64,000 nt of DNA from NCBI RefSeq assembly GCF_900156045.1, contig NZ_FTMX01000007.1:62001-126000 (forward strand), in the 5' to 3' direction. A program made the position numbers and the translations under genes. Each line of letters begins with the position of its first letter. Positions within the stretch are counted from its first letter, which is position 1. Under the pieces are notes generated by a model that saw nothing but the letters and a program-made list of their open reading frames with translations, was not told the origin of the DNA and made no database searches. Positions 43,182 through 51,216 of the stretch are shown here, piece after piece. Source of the DNA: Peribacillus simplex (GTDB lineage Bacteria; Bacillota; Bacilli; Bacillales; DSM-1321).

Positions 43182-43787
43182 ATGAATTTTCCAACACTTG
43201 ATGGACAGTATGCGATTAGCAGCCTTATAGCTGAAATTCACGAAATTTCCAAAAAACGATTTCCATATATATTGGCCATAGATGGCCGGGGCGGATCTGG
43301 AAAAAGTACACTCGCTTCCCGTATCCAAACTGAGTGTCCGGGTAGCACGGTCGTACATATGGATGATTTTTATTTGCCATCATCGGATAGGGTCCAACTG
43401 CCTCCATCCCAAAAGCAGATTGGTGCGGATTATGATTGGGAACGGGTGTTTAACCAAATTATGAAACCGCTTACAATCGGGCGGGATGCAAGGTATCAAA
43501 GGTATGATTGGGAAACGGACACTATGGCCGAATGGCATGATGTTCCTGCTGAAGGCCTTGTAATTATAGAAGGGACATATTCCATCCGTAAAGAATTGGC
43601 AGGGTACCATGATTTCACGATTTGGGTGGAATGTCCCCGTGATCAGCGTTTGAAACGGGGGCTTGAGCGGGATGGTGAAGAAGCGCGGCAAATGTGGGAG
43701 GATAATTGGATGGTGCATGAAGATTTTTATGTGGGTGCGCAAAGGCCTCAAGAAAGAGCGGATCTTATTGTGGACGGAACGAGCTGA
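43182..43787 (+). CDS. Uridine kinase-like P-loop NTPase
   Basis: A 201-residue P-loop kinase. Walker A is AIDGRGGSGKSTLASRI (residues 29-45), then VVHMDDFYLPSSDR, the substrate-side Asp-Asp-Phe-Tyr motif of the uridine kinase/phosphoribulokinase group, and a lid region with RGLERDGEEARQMWEDNW. The true substrate is uncertain because Udk itself is longer and is normally elsewhere. ATG 43182 is selected since AGGAGG is seven bases upstream; ATG 43176 is too close. It lies 96 bases before bluB. Confidence 0.8.
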   Translation: MNFPTLDGQYAISSLIAEIHEISKKRFPYILAIDGRGGSGKSTLASRIQTECPGSTVVHMDDFYLPSSDRVQLPPSQKQIGADYDWERVFNQIMKPLTIGRDARYQRYDWETDTMAEWHDVPAEGLVIIEGTYSIRKELAGYHDFTIWVECPRDQRLKRGLERDGEEARQMWEDNWMVHEDFYVGAQRPQERADLIVDGTS

Positions 43788-43882
43788 ATCCTTTGATTTC
43801 TGGAACTCGCTTTTAATTGTAAAGGTTTACCTATAAAATTGTATGTATGTTTAGATAAAGCCGAGAAACTTGGGGGGAAACT

Positions 43883-44524
43883 ATGTTTACTAATGAAGAA
43901 CAAGCTGCCGTTTATAAAGCCATTTATAACCGAAGGGATATCAGGAGTTTTTTGCCTAAGCCCATTTCAAAGGATATACTCCGCAGAATTTTGGATGCTG
44001 CACATCATGCGCCGTCTGTAGGATTCATGCAACCTTGGAGTTTCATCGTGATTTCATCTCAGGAAACCAAGAACAGTTTGGCATGGGCAGCGGATAAAGA
44101 AAGAAGGGCACTCGCCATTCATTATGAAGGAGATAAAGAAAATAAGTTTCTTGGTTTGAAAGTGGAAGGGTTAAAAGAAGCACCTTACACCATTTGTGTT
44201 ACATGCGACCCGACACGGGGCGGCTCCCATGTTTTAGGGAGGAACTCCATTCCGGAAACGGATATCCTATCCACAGCCTGCGCGATTCAAAATATGTGGC
44301 TGGCTGCCTGTGCGGAAGGGTTGGCAATGGGATGGGTAAGCTTTTATAAGAAAAATGATATTCGTGATATTTTGGAGATTCCGCCGCATATAGAACCTGT
44401 CGCACTCCTGTCGATTGGCTATACGGATCAATATCCGGATAAACCCATTCTTGAACTTGCTAATTGGGAAAAAAGAAGGCCGATGGATGAACTTATTTTC
44501 AAAGATAAATGGGGGAATAAATAA
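43883..44524 (+). CDS. bluB: 5,6-Dimethylbenzimidazole synthase
   Basis: A 213-residue member of the nitroreductase fold that cannibalises reduced FMN to make the lower ligand of vitamin B12. The family block VTCDPTRGGSHVLGRNSIPE followed by TDILSTACAIQNMWLAACAE, with the DPTR and PETD motifs, separates BluB from ordinary nitroreductases; the N-terminal YNRRDIRSFLPKPIS is the FMN-binding motif. GGGGGG precedes the ATG. No other cobalamin gene or B12 riboswitch is nearby, so it acts as an orphan here, perhaps for remodelling salvaged corrinoids. Confidence 0.88.
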   Translation: MFTNEEQAAVYKAIYNRRDIRSFLPKPISKDILRRILDAAHHAPSVGFMQPWSFIVISSQETKNSLAWAADKERRALAIHYEGDKENKFLGLKVEGLKEAPYTICVTCDPTRGGSHVLGRNSIPETDILSTACAIQNMWLAACAEGLAMGWVSFYKKNDIRDILEIPPHIEPVALLSIGYTDQYPDKPILELANWEKRRPMDELIFKDKWGNK

Positions 44525-44542
44525 AACTATATATTATGATTC

Positions 44543-44567
44543 TAGCCCCTGTTTCAGGGGTTTTTTG
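44543..44567 (+). terminator. Terminator of bluB
   Basis: GCCCCTG / CAGGGGT stem, TTT loop, six T residues. Confidence 0.88.
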
Positions 44568-44620
44568 TTAGAGTGGAATTGATTTTTCACAAAAAAATGA
44601 AATGAAGCAGTGAAAAAGTA

Positions 44621-44661
44621 GAAGACCCTTACGATGGATACATCCTTTGTAAGAGTCTTTT
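44621..44661 (-). terminator. Probable terminator of rpoN
   Basis: AAGACTCTTAC / GTAAGGGTCTT arms around a 16-base internal region, 45 bases beyond the rpoN stop on the minus strand. The T tract is short. Confidence 0.65.
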
Positions 44662-44704
44662 AGAATACGTCATTCCGTAATGTGGACACAAAATTTGGTT
44701 GATT

Positions 44705-46066
44705 TTAAAATCTGCGCCGTTTTGAAGATCCCGGTATACCGAGATCTTCACGGTATTTTGCAATAGTGCGGCGGGAGATCTTCATCCCTTCATTTTCGAA
44801 TATTTGACAAAGTTTCTGATCTGAAAAAGGCTTTATCTTATCTTCATCGGCAATCAAGACCTTTATTTTTTCTTTGATAGTGGTCGTTGATTCGGTTGCT
44901 TGGCTATTCACGCGGTTTACCCCTCTAGTAAAGAAGTTCCTAAGTTTAAAGAGGCCATGCGGCGTCTGGATATATTTATTGCTCGTGGCCCTGCTGATTG
45001 TTGATTCATGAACTTGAAGTTTTTCCGAAATGTCTTTCAGTGTCATAGGTTTTAGCCCCGTAATTCCCTTCATGAAAAACTCTTGCTGCTCGTCCACGAT
45101 TGTCGCTGCCACCTTGTAAAGTGTCATTTGCCTTTGTTCGAGCCCTTTTAAAAGTAATTGGGCATCATTTATATGCCTTTTTATATAATCTTTAGCTGGA
45201 TTAACAGGATTCAGAGAGATGTGGTCCTTGTAGAAAGGACTGATGGAAAGTTTAGGTGTGCAGCTATCATTGACCGTTATCAGAAAACCTTCTTTTTCTT
45301 TTTCCACGTAAACGTCCGGAGTGATGTAATGAGTCAAATCATTGGAAAAGTGACTGACGGGACGCGGGTTTAACGTACGGATGAAATCCGCTGCTTCTTG
45401 TACTTCCTGAATGGTCACTTTATAAAGGGCGGCAATTTTCCTGTAGCGTTTTTCTGCTAAGTCCGTTAAGTGCTTTTTAACGATCTTATACGCCAATTCA
45501 TTGTGATCCTCATGCTCACGCAGTTGAATGAGTAAGCTATCGGTCAGATCTTCAGCCCCGACTCCAATCGGGTCAAGGGATTGCAAAACTTGAATCATTT
45601 TTTCTATTTCTTCGACGGACACGGAAAAGTGCGAGGCAGTCCAATTGGCATCCAATTCAAGAAATCCATATTCATTTAAGTTCCCAATTAAAAATTGGAG
45701 AACCCTCCTTTCAATTGCTTTCAACGAACTTAGTAAACTCAATTGTTCCAGTAAATGGCTTTCCAATGTTTCTGTGTTGATTGAATAATTGTTGATTGGG
45801 TTGTAATCATTATCTCCGTTGAAACTTTTACTTTTAGAGGACCGTTTCAGAGAATGTATTTTAGGTGTACGAATGCTAGATTCGGAAAGTGATGCGAGGG
45901 GGTCTTTAAAGCTTATTTCTAGAACGGGATTTTCATAAGCCTGTCGGTTTAGGAAACCTATTAGTTCATGTGTCGAATATTGAAGGATCTTGATCGATTG
46001 CTGTAATTCAGGGGTTAATGATAATTTCAAGGTTTGTTTTTGGTACAGTTCGAATCCTACCTGCAT
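44705..46066 (-). CDS. rpoN: RNA polymerase sigma-54 factor
   Basis: A 453-residue sigma-54 (SigL) protein. The Gln/Leu-rich activator-interacting region I is at the N-terminus (QKQTLKLSLTPELQQSIKIL), followed by the core-binding domain, an HTH at about residues 345-375 (LKDISEKLQVHESTISRATS) and the RpoN box SRRTIAKYREDLGIP near residue 440, which reads the -24 element. It directs transcription from -24/-12 promoters with AAA+ activators. Two such promoters lie within the next 3.4 kb, one directly divergent from this gene. ATG 46066 is used. Confidence 0.95.
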   Translation of the reverse strand: MQVGFELYQKQTLKLSLTPELQQSIKILQYSTHELIGFLNRQAYENPVLEISFKDPLASLSESSIRTPKIHSLKRSSKSKSFNGDNDYNPINNYSINTETLESHLLEQLSLLSSLKAIERRVLQFLIGNLNEYGFLELDANWTASHFSVSVEEIEKMIQVLQSLDPIGVGAEDLTDSLLIQLREHEDHNELAYKIVKKHLTDLAEKRYRKIAALYKVTIQEVQEAADFIRTLNPRPVSHFSNDLTHYITPDVYVEKEKEGFLITVNDSCTPKLSISPFYKDHISLNPVNPAKDYIKRHINDAQLLLKGLEQRQMTLYKVAATIVDEQQEFFMKGITGLKPMTLKDISEKLQVHESTISRATSNKYIQTPHGLFKLRNFFTRGVNRVNSQATESTTTIKEKIKVLIADEDKIKPFSDQKLCQIFENEGMKISRRTIAKYREDLGIPGSSKRRRF

Positions 46067-46247
46067 ATATATCAACTTCTTTCGTTTAGATTAACATGGC
46101 GATTCAAGAGAGATGAAAAAATATTAACGTGATAATAATACAAATCTTCCGAAAATTCAACATTGTGTGTCAGGTTTTATAACATCAATTAGAAAATAAA
46201 GTGGGGGGACTCGTAATTTAGTATTTATTCTTATGAATGAGTGTTGG

Positions 46248-46319
46248 TTGATTCGGATACGAATCAAATGATTTATATATGAATCAACTCAAACTCCTAA
46301 TGATTTATATATGAATCAT
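46248..46319. promoter_or_regulatory. Three tandem palindromes, probable enhancer-binding sites
   Basis: TTGATTCG-GATA-CGAATCAA at 46248-46267 is a perfect palindrome; ATGATTTATATATGAATCAA (46268-46287) and ATGATTTATATATGAATCAT (46300-46319) are closely related. All keep the TGATT...AATCA arms. Centres are 20 and 32 bases apart, about two and three helical turns. They end 38 bases before the -24 element at 46357, in the usual place for activators of sigma-54 promoters. They could also act on rpoN, which is divergent. Confidence 0.75.
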
Positions 46320-46356
46320 TTTAACTTGAATACCTTTAATATAAGGCACATATAAT

Positions 46357-46373
46357 TTGGCATGCATCTTGCT
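46357..46373 (+). promoter_or_regulatory. Sigma-54 (-24/-12) promoter of the aminotransferase operon
   Basis: TTGGCATGCATCTTGCT keeps the invariant GG and GC dinucleotides exactly ten bases apart and matches TTGGCAC-N5-TTGCW at all but one position. It lies 72 bases before the aminotransferase ATG. Confidence 0.92.
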
Positions 46374-46444
46374 ATATCTAAATATATAAATAAAAAAATA
46401 AACTAGCTTGAAAAAATCCACTACAAGAGAAGGGTGTTTTTTAC

Positions 46445-47770
46445 ATGATCAAAGAAACGACGGGTATTCAGGAATTAATCGATTTGGATAAAAAGCATTT
46501 TATTCATCCGACTACGGCAATCGAGCAACAGCAAGCAGATGGTCCAAGTTTCATCTTTAAGGAAGGGAAGGGAATATATCTTACGGATGTCAAGGGCAGA
46601 ACTGTCATTGATGGCATGGCTTCACTTTGGAATGTGAATATTGGACATGGACAAGAAGAGATGGCTGAAGTCGCGAAGGAACAAATGACGAAGCTGGCTT
46701 TCACCTCAAGTTTCGCCACTTTCAGCAATGAGCCGGCAATCCGGTTGGCGGCCAAAATCGCTTCCATCGCTCCAGGGGATTTGAATGCAGTTTTCTTCAC
46801 TTCAGGTGGATCGGAGTCGAATGATACGGCCATCAAACTTGCTCGTCATTACTGGCTTTTGAAAGGGCAGCCTAATCGTCAAAAAATCATTTCCCGCTCG
46901 AAATCCTATCACGGAGTGGCAATGGGAGCTACAAGTGCGACTGGCCTGAAGCCGTTCCGGGACTTCACGAATTCAATCGCACCGGATTTTTACCATGTGG
47001 ACGGTTCCTCCATTGAGGAGTTGCGTAAGGTCATAGAACAGGAAGGGCCGGAAACGATTGCAGCATTTATTGCTGAACCGATTCAAGGGGCTGGTGGCGT
47101 GAACCTTCCTCCTGAAGGCTATTTTAAGGAAGTAAGGGAAATTTGTAATGAATACGGCATTTTAATGGTGACGGATGAAGTCATTACAGGTTTCGGAAGA
47201 ACAGGGACTTATTTTGGGATTGAACACTTTGGGGTTGTACCTGATATGATGTGCTTCGCAAAAGGTGTGACGAGCGGATATGCACAGTTAGGCGGGGTCG
47301 TCCTGAATGATAAGATGCATCAGGATTTCATTGCCCTTTCAAAAGGCACGCTTTTACACGGCTACACATACAGTGGCCATCCTATGGCATGTGCGGTTGC
47401 TTTGAAAAATATTGAAATAATTGAACGTGAAAACTTGATAGAAAACTCAAAACAGCGTGGTGAAGAGTTGCTTGCCGGCTTTAAGAAGCTTCAAAGCAAA
47501 CACCCGATTATTGGTGATGTCAGGGCACTTGGATTAATTGGAGGCATCTCCATCGTAAAGGACAAACAAACATGCGAAGGCTTTGAGACACAGCTTGCTC
47601 CAAGACTGGTTGCTGAAGCGGCGAAAAACGGCTTGATTTGCCGGTCTGTTACGTTTGATCAAGATACACTCGTATTCGCACCGCCTTTAATCATTACTAA
47701 ATCGGAAGTCGAAAGAATAATTGAAATCCTTGATGAGACATTTACTGCTGTCGAAAAAGAAATTTTATAA
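46445..47770 (+). CDS. Class III PLP-dependent aminotransferase
   Basis: A 441-residue aminotransferase of the omega-amino acid/GABA/beta-alanine:pyruvate group. Features are the phosphate loop FTSGGSESNDTAIKLARHYW, the PLP-stacking Asp in ILMVTDEVITGFGRTG and the Schiff-base Lys in CFAKGVTSGYAQLGGV. It converts an omega-amine to an aldehyde, which the downstream dehydrogenase in the same operon would oxidise. The specific substrate (GABA, beta-alanine, putrescine or other amine) is not decidable. The gene is driven by the sigma-54 promoter at 46357. Stop and next start are 12 bases apart. Confidence 0.88.
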   Translation: MIKETTGIQELIDLDKKHFIHPTTAIEQQQADGPSFIFKEGKGIYLTDVKGRTVIDGMASLWNVNIGHGQEEMAEVAKEQMTKLAFTSSFATFSNEPAIRLAAKIASIAPGDLNAVFFTSGGSESNDTAIKLARHYWLLKGQPNRQKIISRSKSYHGVAMGATSATGLKPFRDFTNSIAPDFYHVDGSSIEELRKVIEQEGPETIAAFIAEPIQGAGGVNLPPEGYFKEVREICNEYGILMVTDEVITGFGRTGTYFGIEHFGVVPDMMCFAKGVTSGYAQLGGVVLNDKMHQDFIALSKGTLLHGYTYSGHPMACAVALKNIEIIERENLIENSKQRGEELLAGFKKLQSKHPIIGDVRALGLIGGISIVKDKQTCEGFETQLAPRLVAEAAKNGLICRSVTFDQDTLVFAPPLIITKSEVERIIEILDETFTAVEKEIL

Positions 47771-47782
47771 GAGGTGAAAGTG

Positions 47783-49222
47783 ATGGTCATGACGGAAACG
47801 CTGAAAAAGAAATTATTCATTAATGGTAAATGGCAAGAAGCTGAAAAGTTCACGACACTAAAGTCTCCCTATAGCGGGGAAGTTCTAGCGGAGATTCCTT
47901 CGGCAAGCCTTGAAGATGTAGAGTTGGCAATAGAATCAGCCTATCAAGCTAGAAAAACAATGGCAGCTTTACCTAGTCATAAACGCGCTGCAATACTTGA
48001 AAAGCTTGCGAGCCTTTTGGAGAGCCGCAAAGATGAGGCAGCTGAAATAATTGCTAAAGAGGCAGCGAAACCAATCAAAACGGCAATGGTTGAAGTATCC
48101 CGGACGATTGCCACATATAAATTTGCAGCAGAGGAAGCAAAAAGGATTCATGGGGAAACATTGACGATGGATGCTACAGCTGACGGAGAAGGAAGGATAG
48201 GATACACAGTTCGTGAGCCTCTAGGCGTTGTGGGTGCGATTACCCCTTTTAATTTTCCGATGAACCTGGTTGCCCATAAAGTAGGCCCGGCCATTGCTGC
48301 CGGAAATACACTTGTCCTGAAACCTGCGAGCCAAACACCGCTATCTTCGCTATTTCTTGCTGAACTATTAGCCGAAACTGATTTGCCGGCAGGTGCGTTT
48401 AATTTAGTTACCGGAAGCGGTTCGGTTATTGGTGATAAATTAGTCACCGATTCACGGGTGAAGAGCATTTCATTTACTGGAAGTCCGGCTGTCGGAATCG
48501 GGATCCGCAATAAGGCAGGATTAAAGAAAGTGAGTCTTGAACTAGGTTCGAATGCGGCTGTCATCGTTGATAAAGGGATCAATATCGATAAAATCATCCA
48601 ACGCTGTGTATCGGCAGCATTCGCTTTTCAAGGGCAGGTATGTATTTCCTTACAGCGCGCATATGTTCATGAAGAGGTATATGATGAGTTCGTCAAAAAA
48701 TTCATAGAAGCAACGAATGGCTTGAAACTGGGAGATTCTTTGGATCCGTCTGTGGATCTTTCGGCATTAATCAGTGCTGGTGATGTACAGCGAAGCCTGG
48801 ATTGGATCGGGGAAGCTAAACAACACGGTGCGATCGTTGCAGCAGGAGGTAAATCTGAAGGGAATATCCTGCATCCGACTGTATTGCTGGAAGTGGATGC
48901 AATGCTTAAGGTATCTTGTCAGGAAGTCTTCGCTCCCATTGTTTTGATCAATAAGGTTTCTTCCGTTGAGGAAGCGATTGACTTGGTCAACGATTCCGAA
49001 TTCGGATTGCAGGCAGGGATATACACAGAAAATATCAATCTGGCTCTTTCTGCTGCAGAACAATTGGAAGTCGGCGGTGTTATCATTAATGATATCCCAA
49101 CTTACCGTGTCGACAACATGCCGTATGGCGGAGTCAAAAAAAGCGGGACGGGCCGCGAAGGGTTAAAATATGCCATTGAAGAAATGACGGAAATGAAACT
49201 GGTCATTATTAACCGAAATTAA
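47783..49222 (+). CDS. Aldehyde dehydrogenase family protein
   Basis: A 479-residue NAD(P)-dependent aldehyde dehydrogenase. ITPFNFPMNLVAHKVGPAIA is the cofactor-binding motif (F-N-F variant), the general base Glu is in VSLELGSNAAVIV (note S-N instead of the common G-G-K) and the catalytic Cys in FQGQVCISLQRAYV. These variants resemble the lactaldehyde/phosphonoacetaldehyde or methylmalonate-like branches more than GabD. It is the second gene of the sigma-54-dependent operon and probably oxidises the aldehyde formed by the upstream aminotransferase. ATG 47783 has GAGGTG at six bases. Confidence 0.87.
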   Translation: MVMTETLKKKLFINGKWQEAEKFTTLKSPYSGEVLAEIPSASLEDVELAIESAYQARKTMAALPSHKRAAILEKLASLLESRKDEAAEIIAKEAAKPIKTAMVEVSRTIATYKFAAEEAKRIHGETLTMDATADGEGRIGYTVREPLGVVGAITPFNFPMNLVAHKVGPAIAAGNTLVLKPASQTPLSSLFLAELLAETDLPAGAFNLVTGSGSVIGDKLVTDSRVKSISFTGSPAVGIGIRNKAGLKKVSLELGSNAAVIVDKGINIDKIIQRCVSAAFAFQGQVCISLQRAYVHEEVYDEFVKKFIEATNGLKLGDSLDPSVDLSALISAGDVQRSLDWIGEAKQHGAIVAAGGKSEGNILHPTVLLEVDAMLKVSCQEVFAPIVLINKVSSVEEAIDLVNDSEFGLQAGIYTENINLALSAAEQLEVGGVIINDIPTYRVDNMPYGGVKKSGTGREGLKYAIEEMTEMKLVIINRN

Positions 49223-49226
49223 TCAG

Positions 49227-49259
49227 AAAAGAGATGAGCAGCTGCTCATCTCTTTTTTT
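49227..49259 (+). terminator. Terminator of the aminotransferase operon
   Basis: Perfect AAAAGAGATGAGCA / TGCTCATCTCTTTT palindrome, loopless at the centre, followed by T residues. Confidence 0.93.
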
Positions 49260-49340
49260 GACTGCAGGTTTATTTTTCTATGAATCTTGAAAGAGCTTGA
49301 GATGAAGGATTGCCCATATGTTATGCAAAAATGAATAGGT

Positions 49341-49394
49341 AATTCACGATTGAATTTAAATGAGACAGGAAAGGGTAAAAAAACGTGTTTTACC
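49341..49394. promoter_or_regulatory. Inverted repeats upstream of the second sigma-54 promoter
   Basis: AATTCA-CGAT-TGAATT (49341-49356) and GGTAAAA-N7-TTTTACC (49374-49394) are perfect inverted repeats within 70 bases of the -24 element at 49407. They differ from the three palindromes at 46248-46319, so a different activator probably binds here. Confidence 0.55.
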
Positions 49395-49406
49395 TATTAT
49401 TTCAAA

Positions 49407-49423
49407 CTGGCATGAATCTTGCT
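49407..49423 (+). promoter_or_regulatory. Sigma-54 (-24/-12) promoter of the second aldehyde dehydrogenase
   Basis: CTGGCATGAATCTTGCT has GG and GC ten bases apart and differs from the promoter at 46357 at only two positions. It lies 47 bases before the ATG at 49471. Confidence 0.92.
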
Positions 49424-49470
49424 CATATCTTATATATAGGTAGATAACTTAAAACCGAGGAGGAATTTAC

Positions 49471-50991
49471 ATGCAGGAAACTTTGCAAAATAACACGAAG
49501 AAAGAAGGAACGGGAGCACTGGACTTAAAGATGTTCATCAATGGGGAATGGGTGAATTCGACTTCAGGAGAGAAGAGGGATGTATTGAATCCGGCCACCG
49601 GGGAAGTTATTGCCAAAGCTGCGGAAGGAACACAGGAAGATGTGGATGCAGCGGTCGAGGCAGCAAAATATGCTTTCTATGAAGGTGGTTGGTGGGGAAC
49701 TCCTGCAGTGGAAAGAGCTCGCATTTTATTCAAAATAGCCGACAAAATAGAAGAAAAAGCTGAAGAATTAGCTGCGTTGGAAACATTGGATAATGGGAAA
49801 CCATTGCGTGAGGCTCGTTTTGATATAGCGGATTCAGCAGCCTGTTTTAGATATTATGCAGGATTGGCTACAAAACCGACTGGCCAAACTTTTGAAGTTC
49901 CTGACGGTCAGCAAGCGATGGTCGTAAGGGAACCGATCGGTGTATGCGGGCAGATCGTTCCATGGAATTTCCCGCTAATGATGTCAGCATGGAAACTCGC
50001 CCCGGCGCTTGCTGCAGGAAATTCCGTTGTGTTCAAACCATCTGAGATCACCCCTGTGACAGCGGTCAAACTATTCGAAATCATGGATGAAGTCGGATTG
50101 CCAAAAGGTGTCGCAAACCTTGTGTTAGGTGCTGGCCCAGTTGTCGGACAAGCCATTGCCGAACATGAAGAAATCGATAAAGTGGCCTTTACAGGAGGAA
50201 CGGCAACAGGACGTAAGATCATGGAGGCTTCACTGGGTAACCTAAAGAAAGTGACATTGGAACTTGGCGGGAAATCGCCTAATATCGTATTTGCGGACTC
50301 TGACTTTGAGACTGCCGTTGATTATGCTTTATACGGGATTTTCTGTAATCAAGGACAAGTGTGTTCAGCAGGTTCTCGTTTACTGTTGGAAGAGTCCATT
50401 TACGATCAGTTCATTGCAAGTCTTACTGCGAAGGCGAAAAAGATCAAAGTAGGTTCAGGTTCTGATGAAAGCAGCCAGATGGGTCCTATCGTTTCAGAAG
50501 CCCATATGAACAAAATATTATCGTATATCCAAATCGGAAAAGAAGAAGGTGCCAAAATAATCGTCGGTGGAAATCGAATGAAAGAAGAAGGCTTGGATAA
50601 AGGATACTTTGTCGAACCTACTATTTTTGTTGATACGACACCGGACATGCGGATTGTGCAGGAAGAAATTTTTGGACCGGTGCTTGTCGTTCAAAAGTTC
50701 AAGGATGAAGCGGAAGCACTTCGACTGGCCAATGATACGAAATATGGTTTGGCGGGAGCGGTGTTCACGAATGATATCGCAAAAGCGTACCGTGTCATTA
50801 AAAAAGTGCGTGCCGGCATCACGTGGATAAACTCATATCATCCGACTTATAACGAAGCTCCTTGGGGAGGGTTCAAGCAAAGTGGAAATGGACGCGAACT
50901 GGGAACTTTCGGTTACGAAGCTTACACCGAAGTGAAGCAAATCAATAACAACTTGGATATTCAGCCAACAGGCTGGTTTGACGAAGAATAA
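49471..50991 (+). CDS. Aldehyde dehydrogenase (DhaS/betaine-aldehyde type)
   Basis: A 506-residue NAD-dependent aldehyde dehydrogenase. QIVPWNFPLMMSAWKLAPAL, VTLELGGKSPNIVFADSDF with its general base Glu and NQGQVCSAGSRLLLEE with the catalytic Cys are canonical. The C-terminal NSYHPTYNEAPWGGFKQSGN is similar to the broad-specificity DhaS/AldA group, and aromatic residues suggest medium aliphatic or amino-aldehyde substrates. It stands alone behind its own sigma-54 promoter, so it needs a separate activator signal. GAGGAGG precedes the ATG. Strong terminator downstream. Confidence 0.88.
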   Translation: MQETLQNNTKKEGTGALDLKMFINGEWVNSTSGEKRDVLNPATGEVIAKAAEGTQEDVDAAVEAAKYAFYEGGWWGTPAVERARILFKIADKIEEKAEELAALETLDNGKPLREARFDIADSAACFRYYAGLATKPTGQTFEVPDGQQAMVVREPIGVCGQIVPWNFPLMMSAWKLAPALAAGNSVVFKPSEITPVTAVKLFEIMDEVGLPKGVANLVLGAGPVVGQAIAEHEEIDKVAFTGGTATGRKIMEASLGNLKKVTLELGGKSPNIVFADSDFETAVDYALYGIFCNQGQVCSAGSRLLLEESIYDQFIASLTAKAKKIKVGSGSDESSQMGPIVSEAHMNKILSYIQIGKEEGAKIIVGGNRMKEEGLDKGYFVEPTIFVDTTPDMRIVQEEIFGPVLVVQKFKDEAEALRLANDTKYGLAGAVFTNDIAKAYRVIKKVRAGITWINSYHPTYNEAPWGGFKQSGNGRELGTFGYEAYTEVKQINNNLDIQPTGWFDEE

Positions 50992-51002
50992 ATGGCTAGA
51001 CA

Positions 51003-51038
51003 AAAAGGCTGTTCCTTTGGGAACAGCCCTTTTTTTGA
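51003..51038 (+). terminator. Terminator of the second aldehyde dehydrogenase gene
   Basis: GGCTGTTCC / GGAACAGCC stem, TTTG loop, seven T residues. Confidence 0.94.
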
Positions 51039-51039
51039 A

Positions 51040-51200
51040 ATTGCAGATAAAATGCCGGAATCGGAGATATAATCCGGAAATCGCAGATATAACTCCGAAA
51101 AGTGCAGATATGATGCCAGAATCGCAGATATATTTCAAAAATCGCAGATATAACTCCGAAAAGCGCAGATAAAATGCCGGAACCGTAGATATATTCAAAG
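51040..51200. repeat. Short degenerate tandem repeat tract
   Basis: About eight units of 19-22 bases built on TCGCAGATATAACTCCGAAA and variants (GCAGATAAAATGCCGGAA, GCAGATATATTTCAAAAA). One pair of units, near 51080 and 51145, is almost identical. Frames on both strands stay open through the tract and give low-complexity peptides, which I treat as artefacts of the repeat. Units are contiguous with no spacers, so it is not a CRISPR array. It fills the gap between convergent genes. Confidence 0.85.
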
Positions 51201-51216
51201 ATTGCTATACATTGAT

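Noticed and set aside
50833..51198. Open frames on both strands through the 51040-51200 repeat
   Set aside because: They are open only because of the repeat period and give low-complexity peptides that invade aldehyde dehydrogenase coding sequence in antisense.
51040..51200. Tandem repeat considered as a CRISPR array
   Set aside because: Units are contiguous, degenerate and only about 20 bases long, with no unique spacers and no cas genes.
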